Notes: generated by a model not told the origin, from the letters alone. Positions 1-11,431 are shown, counted from the first letter of the stretch. The stretch is DNA of 64,000 nucleotides from Persicaria tinctoria (GCA_037127255.1 JBANSL010000009.1:31225475-31289474); one strand, 5' to 3'. Made by a program: numbers and translations.

Positions 1-113
1 AAGTTCAAAACCAAAAACAAACAAAAGCAACAAATGTCCAAAAGTCCCAAAAAGTAAATGTCTATTTACAAGCTTTAGATTTTATAGTCACTAGGCCGAC
101 TTCTCCTTTAAGC

Positions 114-3100
114 TCAAGGTGGCATTTGCAGGGCCCATGTAGCTTGGGCTTCAAATAGGACTCCATTCTTGTCCATCAGCTGCAGTCCTCCTGAATGGAT
201 CTTGTTCACCACGAAGGGCCCTATCCTCTTCTTGTTGAATTTGTTGGGAAACCAATGATCTTTTGATTTGGAAACATAGAGCCTGTCTCCAACTTCATAC
301 TCTTTAGGCTCATCATTGGAAATCCTACATAATCGCACATACCAAGGCAAACCTCTCCCATTTATAGAGAAATATTTAATTGAAATGGGAAAGGAAAGAT
401 CCATACCTTGGCTTACCTTCGCAGAATCGGATGTCAGAAGCTCCTGAGGGTCTGGTCGATATCGAGTTAGGTTACTCGATATCGAGTTGTGCTGCTCTTC
501 AGGTAGACTCTCATTCGATATGGAGGGAGATGGGTCGATTTTGTCAAGTCGATATTGAGTAAGGTCACTCGATATTGAGTTAACTGGGTCAATATTGACT
601 GGCTTCTGCTCAACAGGAGGAATTGACTCGGCAAAGGTTGGTCGATATCGACCCGGGCAAGTCGATATTGAGTCGTTTTGCTCGATATCTGGTGGGGCTG
701 TCTCGGAATAGGGAGGTCGATATTGACCTGTGGTAGTCGATATTGAGTTGACTAGCTCAATATTGACCGGCTTCTGCTCAAGAGGAGGAATCGACTCGGC
801 ATAGGGAGGTCGATATTGACCTGTGGTAGTCGATATTGAGTGCCTTTGTGGCTCTGTCGACTTATCCGGGTCGATATTGACCCCATACTTAAGACCTTGC
901 AAAGCATCTGAAAAATAGTTAGTCCAAATCGACGTACCTTGGTCCCTGTCGAGTGGATTCTTTGCTTCTTCTTTTAGGATGGCCATGATCTTTTCCACCC
1001 GGGCTTCCATATCCCTCTTTTCCAGCTCTTTAGGAGTCATATTTCTTACCTTAGACTCCCTGCAAGTGATGTAACCAGCTAAGATAGATTTTACCTCTTC
1101 CATTGGACCTTTATGCCTTTCAGTTTTATTAAATGAATACTCAATTACCTCATCGCTGACGTTGAAAGTGAGCACTCCCTTCCTTACGCTTTTGTTGGCA
1201 TCCATCGTTGCCAAGAAGGTTCTTCCTAGAATAATTGGACAAGCAGGGTCCTCCGGCATATCAATAACTAAGAAATCAGCAGGGACAAAGAACTTACCTA
1301 CTTGTACCGGCACATTGTCCACCATGCCTGTTGGAATGACCACTGTGTTGTTCGCCATGTAAAGCTTAGCATCCACAGGCTTTAGGGCACCTATCTTAAT
1401 CTTGGACCAAATTGTTAAAGCCATTATACTCACACTGGCTCAGAGATCACATAAAGCATTAAATTTGTATTGACCAAATCCAATAGTTATAGCAAACTTA
1501 CCTGGATCAGGTCTCTTCTCAAGTATGTCCATATGGCTGCACTCTTCTGTAATCTCAGCCATTGATCTATTCTTGCTTAGAATCTCCTTCAAGAATTTGA
1601 CGTAGGATGACATTTCATTGAGAGCTTCTGTGAAGGGTATAGTGACATTGAGCTTCTGAAGCATCGTGATGAAACGCTGAAATTTCTTCTCTGCTGGATC
1701 CTTTGGAGATTTTGTTGGGAAGGGCAGCTTCTTTTTATGGTTCGGAGCCAGAACAGATGTCGGAGGTGTTGCAGATGAGCCAATATTGACCGGAGGGGAC
1801 TCGATATCGACTGCAGTATGGTCGATATTGACCGGTGGTTGGTCGAAATCGACTGCTGGAGTCGGTTTTGGGTTCACTGGTGCAGATGGGTCGATATTGA
1901 CCTGGGGTGGTCAATATCGACTAGGTGTTGGTCAATATCGACTAGGTGTTGGTCGATATCGACCTCATCTGCAGTGTCGTCTTTTGCTTCTCCGGTCTCT
2001 GTTTCGTGCAGTTTGCGTCCGCTCCTGAGCTTTACGGCTGCGATGTGTCCGGTCTTCCCCTTGGGATTGGGCTCAGAAGATCCAGGGAGCGAACCTGACT
2101 GTCTGGGGACTCCCGCTGCTAGCTGGCCAATTTGTGTATCAATTGATTTCCTCCATATATCAATCTCCCTAAGCCTAGAGTTGACACCTTGTATCTGAGT
2201 GTAGACTGAGTTGAAGGACTGCTTGGTGTCTGAATGATTCCTCCGTATTTCCTCTAGGACGGTTTATAGATCATCCTTTTTCATGTCCCTTTCCGGATGT
2301 CCTGGAGCTTTGTAGGGCGGAGGGTTCCTAGGGGTACCTTGGTTCCATTGTGGTTGCTGGAACCTTTGGTCCCCCATGTAGCGATTTGGACCCCCTGCGT
2401 AAGCTGCCTCTTCGTGGTACTCTGCCAGCCCGACTTGCTCTGTGTGGGCACTCAATAGTGGTATGCCGCTGTGATCCGCATTCGATGCTGGCCTCGTTGA
2501 CTGAAAGATATTTGACTTGCTTGAGGAGCTTGCGGTTATGATATCTGTAGTATTGCTCCTTGACATCTGGGTCAATCTCTTTAGAGGGCTCATAGAGAGG
2601 CATGGATGGGGCTGCCCTAGCATAGGCATTCTCCTCATAGTTGGTTGGAGTCCCATACTTGTTATCATAGTTGGTGAGCTTGTCGAGAGCAGCCCATGCG
2701 TCAGCAAGCGGCATTGTCAGATACTGATAGTGAGTATATGTGTGGATCCTATCTTTTGCAGCCAAGTCCAGAGAATTGAAGAAGATCTCTTGAACTACGC
2801 AATATTGATGTCCATGTGTAGAGCATGATCGCAGCAGATCTTTATATCTTTCCCAAGCCTATGCGAGCGGCTCCCCAGGCTTCTGTTTGAAAGCTGTAAT
2901 CTTCTGGCGAAGAAGCGCTGTCTTGGCAGGAAGGAAGAACTTGTTGAGGAATTCCTGCTTTACTTCAGCCCATGTCGTGAGGGATCGCGGTTTCAGCCCC
3001 TCAAGCCACTTCAATGCTGGACCAGATAGGGACCAACGAAAGGCCTTCATCAAGATGTACTCCAAGGTGGTACCTTGAGCAAGAGTACGACACATATCAG

Positions 3101-3503
3101 TAAAATTGGTAATATGCTGAAGAGGGCATTCATTAAATCTACCATGAAAAGCATTATGTTTAATTTCTATTAGGAAAGGAGTGCGAATTTCATAGTTATT
3201 TTCAGGGATTAGAATGGCGGATTCAGGCACTATGAGAGTCGGGTGCATGTAATCCTCTGCAGTGGTAGGATATTAGGCAAGCTCATCTTCCAATAGCCTC
3301 GCACGCTCAGCTTCCCTTGTAGTGCGTGCTCTCTCAGCGGTGAGAGCAGTATCTTTAGCAGCTAGTTCCCTCTGAAGCCTCTCAATCAGATGTTCATGTG
3401 TCTCTGCGGCCGCTATGGCTCTTTTTAGTTTAGCTTGGATGTGTATAAGGCGCTCCGGTTCGTCTAAGGCGTCAAACTCGGGTGTTCGACCAGAACGGCG
3501 CAT
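114..3503 (-). pseudogene. gag-protease polyprotein of element A, broken by several stops and a frameshift
   Basis: Starts at ATG 3501-3503 (MRRSG), the same start used in elements B, C, D and F. Order: coiled-coil N-terminus (about residues 15-75), Athila-type gag core (AFRWSL, TTWAEV, FLNKFF, near 2900-3060), a damaged CCHC knuckle near 2445-2490 whose first Cys is Ser, a VKLRSG-like stretch, a linker full of TCGANNTCGA motifs (1785-1970), retropepsin (about 1150-1450, ILGRTFL near 1214-1240), a second motif-filled linker (440-890), and a tail with YEVGDRLYV and KRIGPFVV (about 205-300) resembling the GPY/F end of Ty3-type integrases. Breaks: TAA near 3271 just after the coiled coil, TAG near 2857 before the AWERYKDL region, a frameshift near 2440 after the knuckle, a stop near 2264, and TGA 1440-1442 within the protease active site. 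Not functional as it stands. Confidence 0.8.
440..890 (-). repeat. Dense array of TCGATAT(C/T)GA dyads inside the gag tail coding region
   Basis: About fifteen copies of GTCGATAT(C/T)GA or CTCGATAT(C/T)GA in roughly 450 bp, each followed by CC or GT. The half-sites combine freely (ACTCGA or GGTCGA arms). In the minus-strand frame they encode recurring SIS..., QYRP and VNID peptides. Two related blocks follow in the same gag, at 1785-1970. The array ends at a CCCCATACTTAAG motif (881-893). Confidence 0.8.
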
Positions 3504-3566
3504 ATACCTGCAAAGTAACTCAAAAGAAAAGTGAGATCTGACTACCTAAGGCGCGAATGATTGCTT

Positions 3567-3583
3567 CCCCGGCAACGGCGCCA
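3567..3583 (-). promoter_or_regulatory. tRNA-Asp primer binding site, element A
   Basis: Minus strand TGGCGCCGTTGCCGGGG, complementary to the 3' end of plant tRNA-Asp, three bases (AAT) inside the LTR end ...CAACA. It marks the 5' side of the element. Confidence 0.9.
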
Positions 3584-4440
3584 ATTTGTTGTTAGGAGGA
3601 AATCGAGACTTGCAATTCAAAATATTAAATAAGTAAAGCAAACCAGATTTCGTCCCTTGCAAATGATTACAAGACTCCCTCCTTATGCACTAGTGAGAAG
3701 TCAGGATCGATCCACGAAAAAGGGTGTCAGCTGATCTCAGGTAGCTGTAGATCTCACAAATAGAAAAGCAAACAGAAAGAATGACAGAAATAGCAAACAA
3801 AAGCAGAAACGAAAGCTAAGACAGCAGCTTTGGTTGATATCGACAAAGGGGTGCTCAATATCGACTAAAACCAGTAACAAAAATCGACAGAAAGCAAACT
3901 CAGACACAGAAACTCGGATTTCGGTGGAATAAACTCAATAAACTAAAGACTTCCAAAGCCAGGGTATCAACACCACAACGATAACCATGTAAAGTAACAC
4001 ATAAAGGCATAAAAGATCATGCTTTCCATCAAATAACTTTCGTTATTAACAAATATGCATATAGAGGCTTTCACATAAACCCTTATTGTTACTAACCCTT
4101 TTCACATAATTAACCCAAGTTGTATTAAGATCACTTTCGCTTCAATAACACAAATAAGGATCACCTTCAACTCTCGCAAAAGAATCATGCTCATAGGGAT
4201 AGAAGAAGAATTGCATAGAAAGATCAAACCTTTACCGCATCATCTCACATGGCCACCGTCGGGCTCACCCCGACCCTAGAAGTGGGTGGACTACTCGCTC
4301 TTCATCGCAATAGCAGACATCTTTGAGGAAAAAGAACTAACTTGCATTAATAAACTCAAACTTACAACCTCTTCTCCTTCTCTCTCTATGTGTAACTAAT
4401 TGTCTCTGAAATTGAATGAATAAAATCCAGCCCCTAAGGC

Positions 4441-4452
4441 TTTATTTATAGG
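4441..4452 (-). promoter_or_regulatory. Candidate TATA box of the Athila-like LTR (element A)
   Basis: Minus strand CCTATAAATAAAG. The same box occurs in LTRs B (8008-8017), C (14163-14172 variant, 20738-20747), D (32282-32291) and E (23603-23612). In F it reads CCTAGAAATAAAG (near 33815 and 37812), so it is mutated in both F LTRs. Position and conservation fit the U3 promoter. Confidence 0.6.
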
Positions 4453-5107
4453 CTTCCAATCCTTGCTAATCAAGGTAAGAAAGTCTATCTATATCTATAT
4501 CTAAATATCTACTTACTTTAAGATAAATCATGGAATAAAATAATTAAATCAACCAGGAATTATATCTAAAGTGGATAAATCTTCCTTGGACTTGATAGAT
4601 CTTGATAGGTCTTGATAGAAGTTGATAGAGATTGATCTCGAAAATATCTCCATTGGATTCAGGATAGAAACTTAACAAGAAGTCGGTCAAGCTCGGAATC
4701 CGCCGACGTGGGTCCAGTCGATATTGACTTGGTTAAGACGATATTGACCTGTGCTTCCTCGATTACTCTTCAGCTGCTCGATATTGACTACAGAGATGAA
4801 AATCGAGTTGATTTGTACTCGATATCGAGTTGAGTTACTCGATATTGACTAGCATGTCTTAGCTCCAGCTTTCTTGACTCGATTCCAGGACGTTGACTCG
4901 ATATGGGGCACTGGATATTGACTTTGGGTAGTCAATATCGACCACTGTTGACTCGATATGGGGCACTCGATATTGACTCGATATGGGGCACTCGATATTG
5001 ACTTTGGGTAGTCAATGTCGATTCTGGCCAACTCTGAGTCGATTTGGAAAATTTCGACCTAAATCTGGACGATATTGAGTGTGCTTGGTCGATATCGACC
5101 AGTCTTC

Positions 5108-5296
5108 TCAACATCCTTCTCTGTTCTTGAAACACACATTGCCGAGTCCTCGTTCGTCGGATTGGCGCAAATGACCATGCGTTGGAAAGCACTTTCCGAG
5201 GGCTATGACTCTCATGAAGACATTAAAGCTTGATTCAGAATGATGAATGGTGAAAAATGCCCTTTTCTCCAGCTGCACCATCCTTAGCTTCTTCAT
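5108..5296 (-). other. Conserved 62-codon ORF in LTR of element A
   Basis: Starts MKKLRMVQLEKR and ends KNREGC, about 190 bp inside the LTR start. ORFs of exactly the same length and alignable sequence exist in both C LTRs (14679-14867, 21266-21454) and the D 3' LTR (28304-28492). In the D 5' LTR one extra T near 33153 shifts the frame. I recognise no protein family; it may be a conserved non-coding segment that happens to be open. Confidence 0.4.
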
Positions 5297-5484
5297 GACT
5301 TTCCTTTAAGCGCCAAAGTGCCTCCGATTTCTGCGAAATATAACAAAAACTTGTGTAGACTCCATAATTTCACAAATAAGTGTAAACTACATAGATTCTG
5401 TATTAATCTAACCCAAATGCATGAAATGTATGCAGAAATCGATATAAAAGATAGTATAAAACATGGCAAAATAGGCTCACATCA

Positions 5485-6884
5485 GCCTAGGGAGCTGCCC
5501 GGTCGGTCGTGGAATCTGTGTCGTGAGTTGACCTATCTGGGTCTCCTTGTTCCTCTTCCATATGTCCAGTTCTCCAAATCTTGTATTGATATTTTGGAGC
5601 TGATTGTTGATGGCGCCATTGGCTTGCTTGCTTTCCGCTTGATTCCGGCGCATGTCGTCAAGAATGAGTTGTAGATCATCCTTCCGCTGGTGGGGGGTTC
5701 CTAGGGCCACCTTGGTTCTGTTGTGGTTGATAGAACCTTTGGTCCCCCATATGGCAATTGGGACCCCCTGCGTAAGCTACCTCCTCATGAGTTTATGCCA
5801 TCCTGACCTGCTCTCTGTGTGGGCATTCAGTAGTGGTATGCCGTTGTGAGCCACATTCAATGCAGGGTTGGTTGACGGAGAGATATTTGACTTGCTTGAG
5901 TAGCTTGCGATTCTGATCCTTGTAGTACTGCTCCTTCACGTCTAGATCAATCTCCTTAGGAGGCTCATAGAGGGGCATGGTTGGAGCTGGCCTTGCATAG
6001 TTGTTGTTGTCTTCATCGTAATTCGCAGGATCCCCAAAAGTATTGTCGAAATTGGTCAGCCTTTCGATTGTAGCCCATGCCTCTGCCGGTGTCTGTATGA
6101 GGTACTCATATTGAGTGAACTGATTGATCCTATCCTTAGCGGCCGGATCAAGAGAATTGTAAAAGATCTCCTGAACGACATATGGTGGCTGCCCATGTGT
6201 AGGGCAGGATCTCAGCAGGTCTTTGTATCGATCCCATGCTCGTGCTAGCGGCTCCCCATGCTTTTGTTTGAAAGCAGTAATCTTCTGTCTGAGGAGTGTT
6301 TTCTTTGCGGGAGGAAAGAACTTGTTGAGGAACGCATTCGTAACCTCTGCCCATGTTGTGAGGGATCGCGCAGGGAGACCTTCAAGCCACTTCAATGCTG
6401 GACCGGCAAGAGACCAACGGAAAGCTTTCATCTTGACATATTCAAGAGTAGTACCTTCAGCAAGAGTATGAAACATGTCAGAAAAAGTAGTAATATGCTT
6501 GAGAGGGCATTCATTAAATCTTCCATAAAAAGCATTATTTTTAATCTCAATAAGGAAGGCAGTGCGAATTTCAAAGTTGTTTTCAGGGATTAGAATAGCC
6601 GATTCAGGCACGACTCGAATCGGGTGCATGTAATCCTCAAAAGTGGTAGGGTATTGGGCAAGCTTAGCTTCTGCCTGCCTCCTACGTTCAGCTTCCTGCT
6701 CAGTGCGTGTTCTCTCAGCGGTGAGAGCAACATTGTTGGCTTCTAGCTCCCTGGTTAGCCTTTCGATTGTCTGGGCTTGTGTTTCGGCAGTCGCCATAAT
6801 CCTTTTCAGTCTAGAATGGATGTGTATAAGACGTTCACGGTCGTCTAAGGCGTCAAACTCAGGCGGTTGACCAGAACGGCGCAT
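5485..6884 (-). pseudogene. gag of element B, best preserved Athila-like gag in the window
   Basis: ATG at 6882-6884 opens 363 codons. Coiled-coil N-terminus (residues about 15-75), gag core with AFRWSLAGPALKWLEGLP and FLNKFFPPAK, AWDRYKDLLRSCP, and an intact CCHC knuckle (C-x2-C-x4-H-x4-C, near 5825-5866). A stop follows the knuckle at about 5793. A second frame (5477-5710) resumes after a roughly 30-bp deletion within the proline-rich NPPP stretch near 5700. The frame ends at the LTR of A after GQLPRL. The protease part is not in the window. Among the copies here this is the one whose gag could still be translated to a nearly complete capsid plus knuckle. Confidence 0.8.
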
Positions 6885-6951
6885 ACACCTACAAAATCAA
6901 AACTTAAAGGAAAACGTGAGATCTAACTACCTAAGGCACGAATGATTGCTT

Positions 6952-6968
6952 CCCCGGCAACGACGCCA
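6952..6968 (-). promoter_or_regulatory. tRNA-Asp primer binding site, element B
   Basis: Minus strand TGGCGTCGTTGCCGGGG, one mismatch to the tRNA-Asp 3' end, three bases inside the LTR. Confidence 0.85.
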
Positions 6969-6971
6969 ATT

Positions 6972-8809
6972 TGTTGACAGAGGAAATCAAGATTGCAAAT
7001 AGAATATAAATAAAATAAGCAAACCGATTCAATTCTTAGCAAATAATGTTCAAGACTTCCTCCCGATGTAGCAAAATGAAGTCAGGTTCGATCCTCGATG
7101 AAGCTGGTCAACGGATCTCAGGCAGCGGAGAAATCTCATGTCGATTTGGACTCAGGGGACCACTCGATATCGACCCAAGGGGTATCGATATCGACCTGTT
7201 TCAGTCGATTTCTGGGATTCTACAGACGACAGGCAAATATTGACTAGACTGACTCGATATTGACTTGGGGAACTCGATATCAACCTGTCCTCTCAAAATC
7301 GACCTAGTTTTTGCAGAAGCACAAACAAGCAGCGATCTTTCTGGATCGAAAATTAGAAGTCGATATCGACCAGTAGGTGGTCAATATCGAGTGGGGGACA
7401 ATGGGAAAATAAAAGAACAAAGCTTTGTAGATCTCGGAATAAACTTTATGTAAAAGAAAACTTCCAAGATCGGGGTTTGGAACGACAATAACCATGAAAG
7501 CGGAATCATAAATCATAAAAGACGGCAACTTTATCGATAAAGGAGAAAACTTTCACCCACTCCGACAAGTAGGAATATAAATCTCGCGATAAATAACCCT
7601 AATTGTGTCTATTCCTTTTCATAATTAGAATTTATAATCTTCCGAATAAAAATCATAATTACTACCCAAGTTTCACAACATGAGTTCTTCAATTTTCTCA
7701 ATCAAAGATGACACACAAGGAATAGAATAGATAAGATAAAGTACCTTCTTTTTTAATTCGCTAATTCACCAACATGGCTATCGTCGGGTTCACCCCAACC
7801 CCAGAAGTAGGTGGACTACTCGCGCCTCATCATAGCAATCGACATCATTGATGTAAAAGAAAATTGCATTAACTATATTCAAAGTCTTTACAATCCCGGC
7901 ACTCACACTTTCGTAGAATGCCAACACCCTAAAACCTTTGAACTCCTAAACTATATGTGGAACTACTTTTCTAGAATTGAATGAATGAAAAACTAGCCCC
8001 ATGGGCTTTATTTATAGGCTTTAATCCTTGCTAATCAAGGAAAACAATCTCTATCTTCTATCTAAAGATAAAATTCTACTAGGAACTAAATAAATCTAAC
8101 TAGATAAAATAAGATAAATCCTAGGGTAATTAAATGTTCAACCCTTAGGATAAATAAAAACATAAAAAGGATAAAATATCTCAACTCTTCATGTGCAAGG
8201 AATCTTCTCTCGAAAATATCTCCATTGGATTCAGGATAGAACTTTAAGTAGAGCTCGGAATCTAGTTGATGACATCACTGGATGTAGGTCGATATCGACC
8301 AAGGTGGGTCGATATCGAGTGACTTTTCTCGTCTTCACTTCGGCTACTCAATTTCGGCTTCTAGGGCGATTTTGAGTTGGATTTTTGTCGATATCGAGTA
8401 AATGAGGTCGATATCGACCTGGCTTTTTCTTCTCTTCCTGCTTTTGGTCCATATCGAGTTGACTGAGGATTTTCGACCAGATTAGGTCGATATCGACCAG
8501 GATGGGTCGAAATCGACCACTGCTCAGTCTCTCGTTCTGTGCTCAGCTTCGCTTGATGTCAGGTGCTCTTTTGTCAATTTTCGCGCTCCTTTAGTAGACA
8601 TCAAGTGCTCTTCCGGTCTTTCTCGATTTTTCTTCGATTCAGCTCCAAATTTTGCAATATTAAACAGAAACTCATGTAGGCCTCTATTTCTTGTAAATAA
8701 ACATAAACTACACAAATTTTCTATATTCCCATCCCAGAAAGCATGAAATGATGGAATAAGTAGCTGAAATAAGTATAAAAACATGGCATAAATCATAGAC
8801 ATCACATCA
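6972..8809 (-). repeat. 5' LTR of element B (1838 bp)
   Basis: Starts TGATGTGATGTC at 8809 and ends ...GTCAACA at 6972 (minus strand). Dyads of the TCGATATCGA type occur at 7160-7400 and 8280-8520; TATA box near 8008-8017. The 62-codon ORF seen in LTRs A, C and D is absent. Confidence 0.85.
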
Positions 8810-8811
8810 CG

Positions 8812-9464
8812 GTGGAAAAAGTGCGCAAATTCCTATGGAAAAACATGATTTTCCGATTCGGAGTCCCCTAGACAATTATCACTGATCATGGTCCCCAGTT
8901 CGAATGCGAACCAATTCGTGATTTCTGTGCCGGCCTCCACATCGATTTCTGGTTCTCGTCGGTGGCATACCCACAATCGAATGGGCAGGCCGAAACCACA
9001 AATCGCCAAATTCTGAACGCCCTTAAGAAAAGGCTAGGGACAACAAAGGGAGAATGGGCCGAGATCTTGCCCTTGGTACTATGGTCATATAGAACCTTGG
9101 CCAAGATTCCTACGGCGGAAACACCATTCGCAATGGCCTTTGGCGTCGATGCGATCATCTCTATGGAGTTACTCATTCCATCGGCTAGAATTGTCAATTT
9201 CAGTAAAGACACCAACGACGAAGCTCTTGAATTAGAACTCTACTTACGTGAAGAAAGAAGAGATACAACAAACGTGTCTTCGTACGCCCACTACAAAAAG
9301 GGGACATGGTCCTCCGACATGCAACAACCGGGGGAAAGCTTGAACCTAAGTGGGAAGGGTCATACGTCATCCACAAAGAAGTAGGCCAGGGTTCTTTCAA
9401 GCTTCAAAACTTGGAAGGTGCCATACTCACGAAGGCATGGAACACCAAGAATCTCAAGGCTTAG
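8812..9464 (+). pseudogene. Integrase C-terminal half of a Ty3-type polyprotein
   Basis: Begins mid-domain at the junction with element B. Visible: FRFGVP then an in-frame TAG (8869-8871), the second catalytic Asp in IITDHGPQF, the catalytic Glu in AYPQSNGQAETTNRQ, ALWSYRT-like and TPFAMAFG motifs, and after a frameshift near 9325 the terminal KLEPKWEGSYVI with stop at 9462-9464. The first catalytic Asp and everything upstream are missing. With one nonsense codon and one frameshift it is dead. Confidence 0.8.
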
Positions 9465-9608
9465 TTTTCGTAAAGTTTGGGCATAAGAAGAAGTCTGATG
9501 GCTTACATTTTCCATGTATATGAGTCATTAGGATTCTCGATTGGGTATACCACTTCATATATATAAATGAAAGTTCCAAACCCAAAAGCCAGATTGTCAA
9601 TAAGCAAA

Positions 9609-10245
9609 ATTTAGCAATCGCGTGTCTTTCGAACATGGATGTGCAAGTAAGCCTCCAAGGAGAATAAATTTAGCAATCGCGTGTCTGTTTTAAACACGGA
9701 TGTGCATGCAAGTAAGCTTCCAAGGAGAATAAATTTAGCAATCACGTGTATTTTAAACACGGATGTGCATGCAAGTAAGCTGCCAAGGAGAATAAATTTA
9801 GCAATCGTGTGTGTTTTAAACACGGATGTGCATGTAAGTAAGCCTCCAAGGAGAATAAATTTAGCAATCACGTGTGTTTTAAACACGGATGTACATGCAA
9901 ATAAGCCTCCCAGGAGAATAAATTTAGCAATCGTGTGTGTTTTAAACACGGATGTGCATGCAAGTAAGCCTCCAAGGAGAATAAATTTAGCAATCGCGTG
10001 TGTTTTAAACACGGATGTGCATGCAAGTAAGCCTCCAAGGAGAATAAATTTAGCAATTGCGTGTGTTTTAAACATAGATGTGCATGCAAGTAAGCCTCCA
10101 AGGAGAATAAATTTAGCAATCGCGTGTGTTTTAAACACGGATGTACATGCAAGTAAACCTCCAAGGAGAATAAATTCGGCAATCGCGTGTTCTTTCAAAC
10201 ACGGTTGGGCAAACAAACTTCTAAGGGGAATAAATCTAAATATCA
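9609..10245 (+). repeat. 63-bp minisatellite, about ten copies
   Basis: Units containing TTTAGCAATCGCGTGTG, TTTTAAACACGGATG and CAAGTAAGCCTCCAAGG repeat with starts near 9611, 9670, 9735, 9798, 9861, 9924, 9987, 10050, 10113 and 10176: exactly 63 bp apart from the third copy on. As 63 is a multiple of 3 and the unit lacks stops, long ORFs appear on both strands; I regard those as artefacts. Confidence 0.9.
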
Positions 10246-10619
10246 TACACCTATCAAGCATAGGTACATAAGCAAGTTTCCATATTGTCCGAAATTTAAT
10301 AAAAGCATTATTTTTTGCTCTGCTTTGATTACAGTACGGATTTGTTCGGCTACGACATCGCGCATTTTTGTCAAATCGTATTCGAAAGGTTATTCAAATA
10401 GCACGCTAAGATAAGCTGTGCGACCTATTCTTATCCAACCTTTAAACAGATTCTAAAGCAAGTTCGACAAACCACACATTCAAATCAGCATGCAAACAGG
10501 ACCCCAAAAACATATGCAATACATTCCCCACAAAACACTTCGATAAACAAGAACGATTGACATCACAGGGTTCACACAAACAGGGGAATAAAAATGAATT
10601 TAAGCTCGTCCTCGCAAGC
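10246..10619. other. Region without recognised features
   Basis: No ORF, repeat or element boundary recognised between the minisatellite and the first B3 gene. Confidence 0.5.
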
Positions 10620-11006
10620 TCACTCACTCGCCTCTAGAACAATTCTTGTGAAATGACTGCCCCTCTCATACTTGAAAATAATAAGAGACCTCCCAACACG
10701 TAAACCACTGTCCACAACAAAAGCCCGCCAACCTTCAGTAAGGATATAATGATCCTGGATGTCTCGAAACACCTTTACTCGAAACTCTCGCCTAGTAGGA
10801 GAAACCAAACACACATGAGATAATCCCTCGCGAGCATACTGAGCGCCAAATGATTCAGGCAAAAGCTGCAAGCCACAAAATCGAATATCAACTAAGACAC
10901 ACGAGAATCACAAAACAAGAGTAGAGAAAGCTACCATATATTCCAACTTTTCTTCAGAATCGATGGAACGAAAAAAGTCACGACGACGAGGATGAGGGGA
11001 GGTCAT
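10620..11006 (-). CDS. Small single-domain B3 protein (B3-1), two exons
   Basis: Exon 1 10935-11006 (ATG at 11004-11006, 24 codons, MTSPHPRRRDFFRSID...), intron 10866-10934 with GT..TTGCAG borders, exon 2 10620-10865 ending TGA. About 105 residues. The fold matches a plant B3 DNA-binding domain: RDFFRSID start, CLVSPTRREFRVKV, GWRAFVVDSGLRVGRSLIIF, KYERG. Length is hardly more than one domain, like the shortest REM-type B3 proteins; no second domain is visible. Likely nuclear DNA-binding by family. Neighbour B3-2 has the same exon layout, suggesting tandem duplication. It lies antisense just downstream of the Tat-like remnant. No internal stop or frameshift seen; expression unknown. Confidence 0.75.
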
Positions 11007-11431
11007 GATTCCTCACTACGAACTGCTAAGAACTAAAACAAAGTACAAGGACAACTGCCGCAGATTTTATCCGAACATTGGCTATTTATCAGCAAATAAA
11101 GCAAGTAAAGCAGTATTATCACATCACATAAAAATAATTCGCATCCGTCCAAATCGGTGTTTTCATAATCAACTGCATGCCAAGCAAGTGGCAAAATTGC
11201 AGAACACATCTCTGCAACCTGAAACACCAGTGTTAGGCCAAGAGAGGTCACATCAGGGTAAAAAAGAAACAAACTACAGAAACCCAAAAACCATAATTTT
11301 AAACCATTGAATAAGGATAACATTACATAAATCTTTGCGATTACACATAACAAAGGGCATAATTAAAGTTAACAAAAGCACGACACGAGAGCGAACGTCT
11401 GGTGCCACCGCCTTTATGATACAGTCAAGCT
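11007..11431. other. Spacer between B3-1 and B3-2
   Basis: AT-rich; overlapping short ORFs on both strands without recognisable motifs. Presumably holds the B3-1 promoter. Confidence 0.4.

Larger units (their letters stand above)
1..5484 (-). mobile_element. Element A: Athila-like gag-protease LTR retrotransposon, 5' LTR plus internal part, cut by window start
   Basis: Read on the minus strand: 5' LTR (5484-3587), tRNA-Asp primer site, broken gag-protease ORF, C-terminal tail, then the conserved 3' flank at 110-60. The 3' LTR lies before position 1. The right end TGATGTGAGCC abuts gag sequence of element B at 5485, so A inserted into B. Protease and gag resemble Athila (DLGAS-type active site, ILGRxFL), but no RT, RNase H or integrase core follows the protease, so the copy is non-autonomous. 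Confidence 0.85.
3587..5484 (-). repeat. 5' LTR of element A (1898 bp)
   Basis: Begins TGATGTGAGCC at 5484 and ends ...CAACA at 3587 (minus strand). Contains TCGATAT(C/T)GA dyads at 4715-5100, a conserved 62-codon ORF at 5108-5296, a TATA box near 4441, and the block 'ggctcaccccgaccctagaa' (4262-4281) shared by the other Athila-like LTRs here. Confidence 0.85.
5485..8809 (-). mobile_element. Element B: Athila-like retrotransposon, 5' LTR and gag, interrupted by element A
   Basis: Minus strand: 5' LTR 8809-6972, primer site 6968-6952, gag from 6884, broken at 5485 by the insertion of A. The remainder of B should lie left of A, outside the window. The right end TGATGTGATGTC abuts an integrase reading frame of a plus-strand Ty3-type element at 8810. 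Confidence 0.85.
8810..10245 (+). mobile_element. 3' part of a Tat/Ogre-like Ty3 element: integrase end plus tandem-repeat 3' region
   Basis: Plus-strand integrase remnant followed directly by a 63-bp tandem array. Tandem repeats in the 3' untranslated region are a known habit of Tat/Ogre elements. The upstream part was separated by the insertion of element B at 8809/8810. No matching 3' LTR was recognised. Confidence 0.65.

Noticed and set aside
3567..3583. Possible tRNA-Asp gene remnant
   Set aside because: Only the 3' 17 bases match and the position next to LTR ends identifies it as a primer site; no cloverleaf.
9609..10245. Regular repeat spacing suggesting a CRISPR array
   Set aside because: Repeats are directly contiguous without unique spacers, and the sequence is plant nuclear DNA.
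9611..10271. Long ORFs on both strands across the minisatellite
   Set aside because: They are periodic translations of a 63-bp stop-free repeat with no domain or start context; no sign of a real protein.
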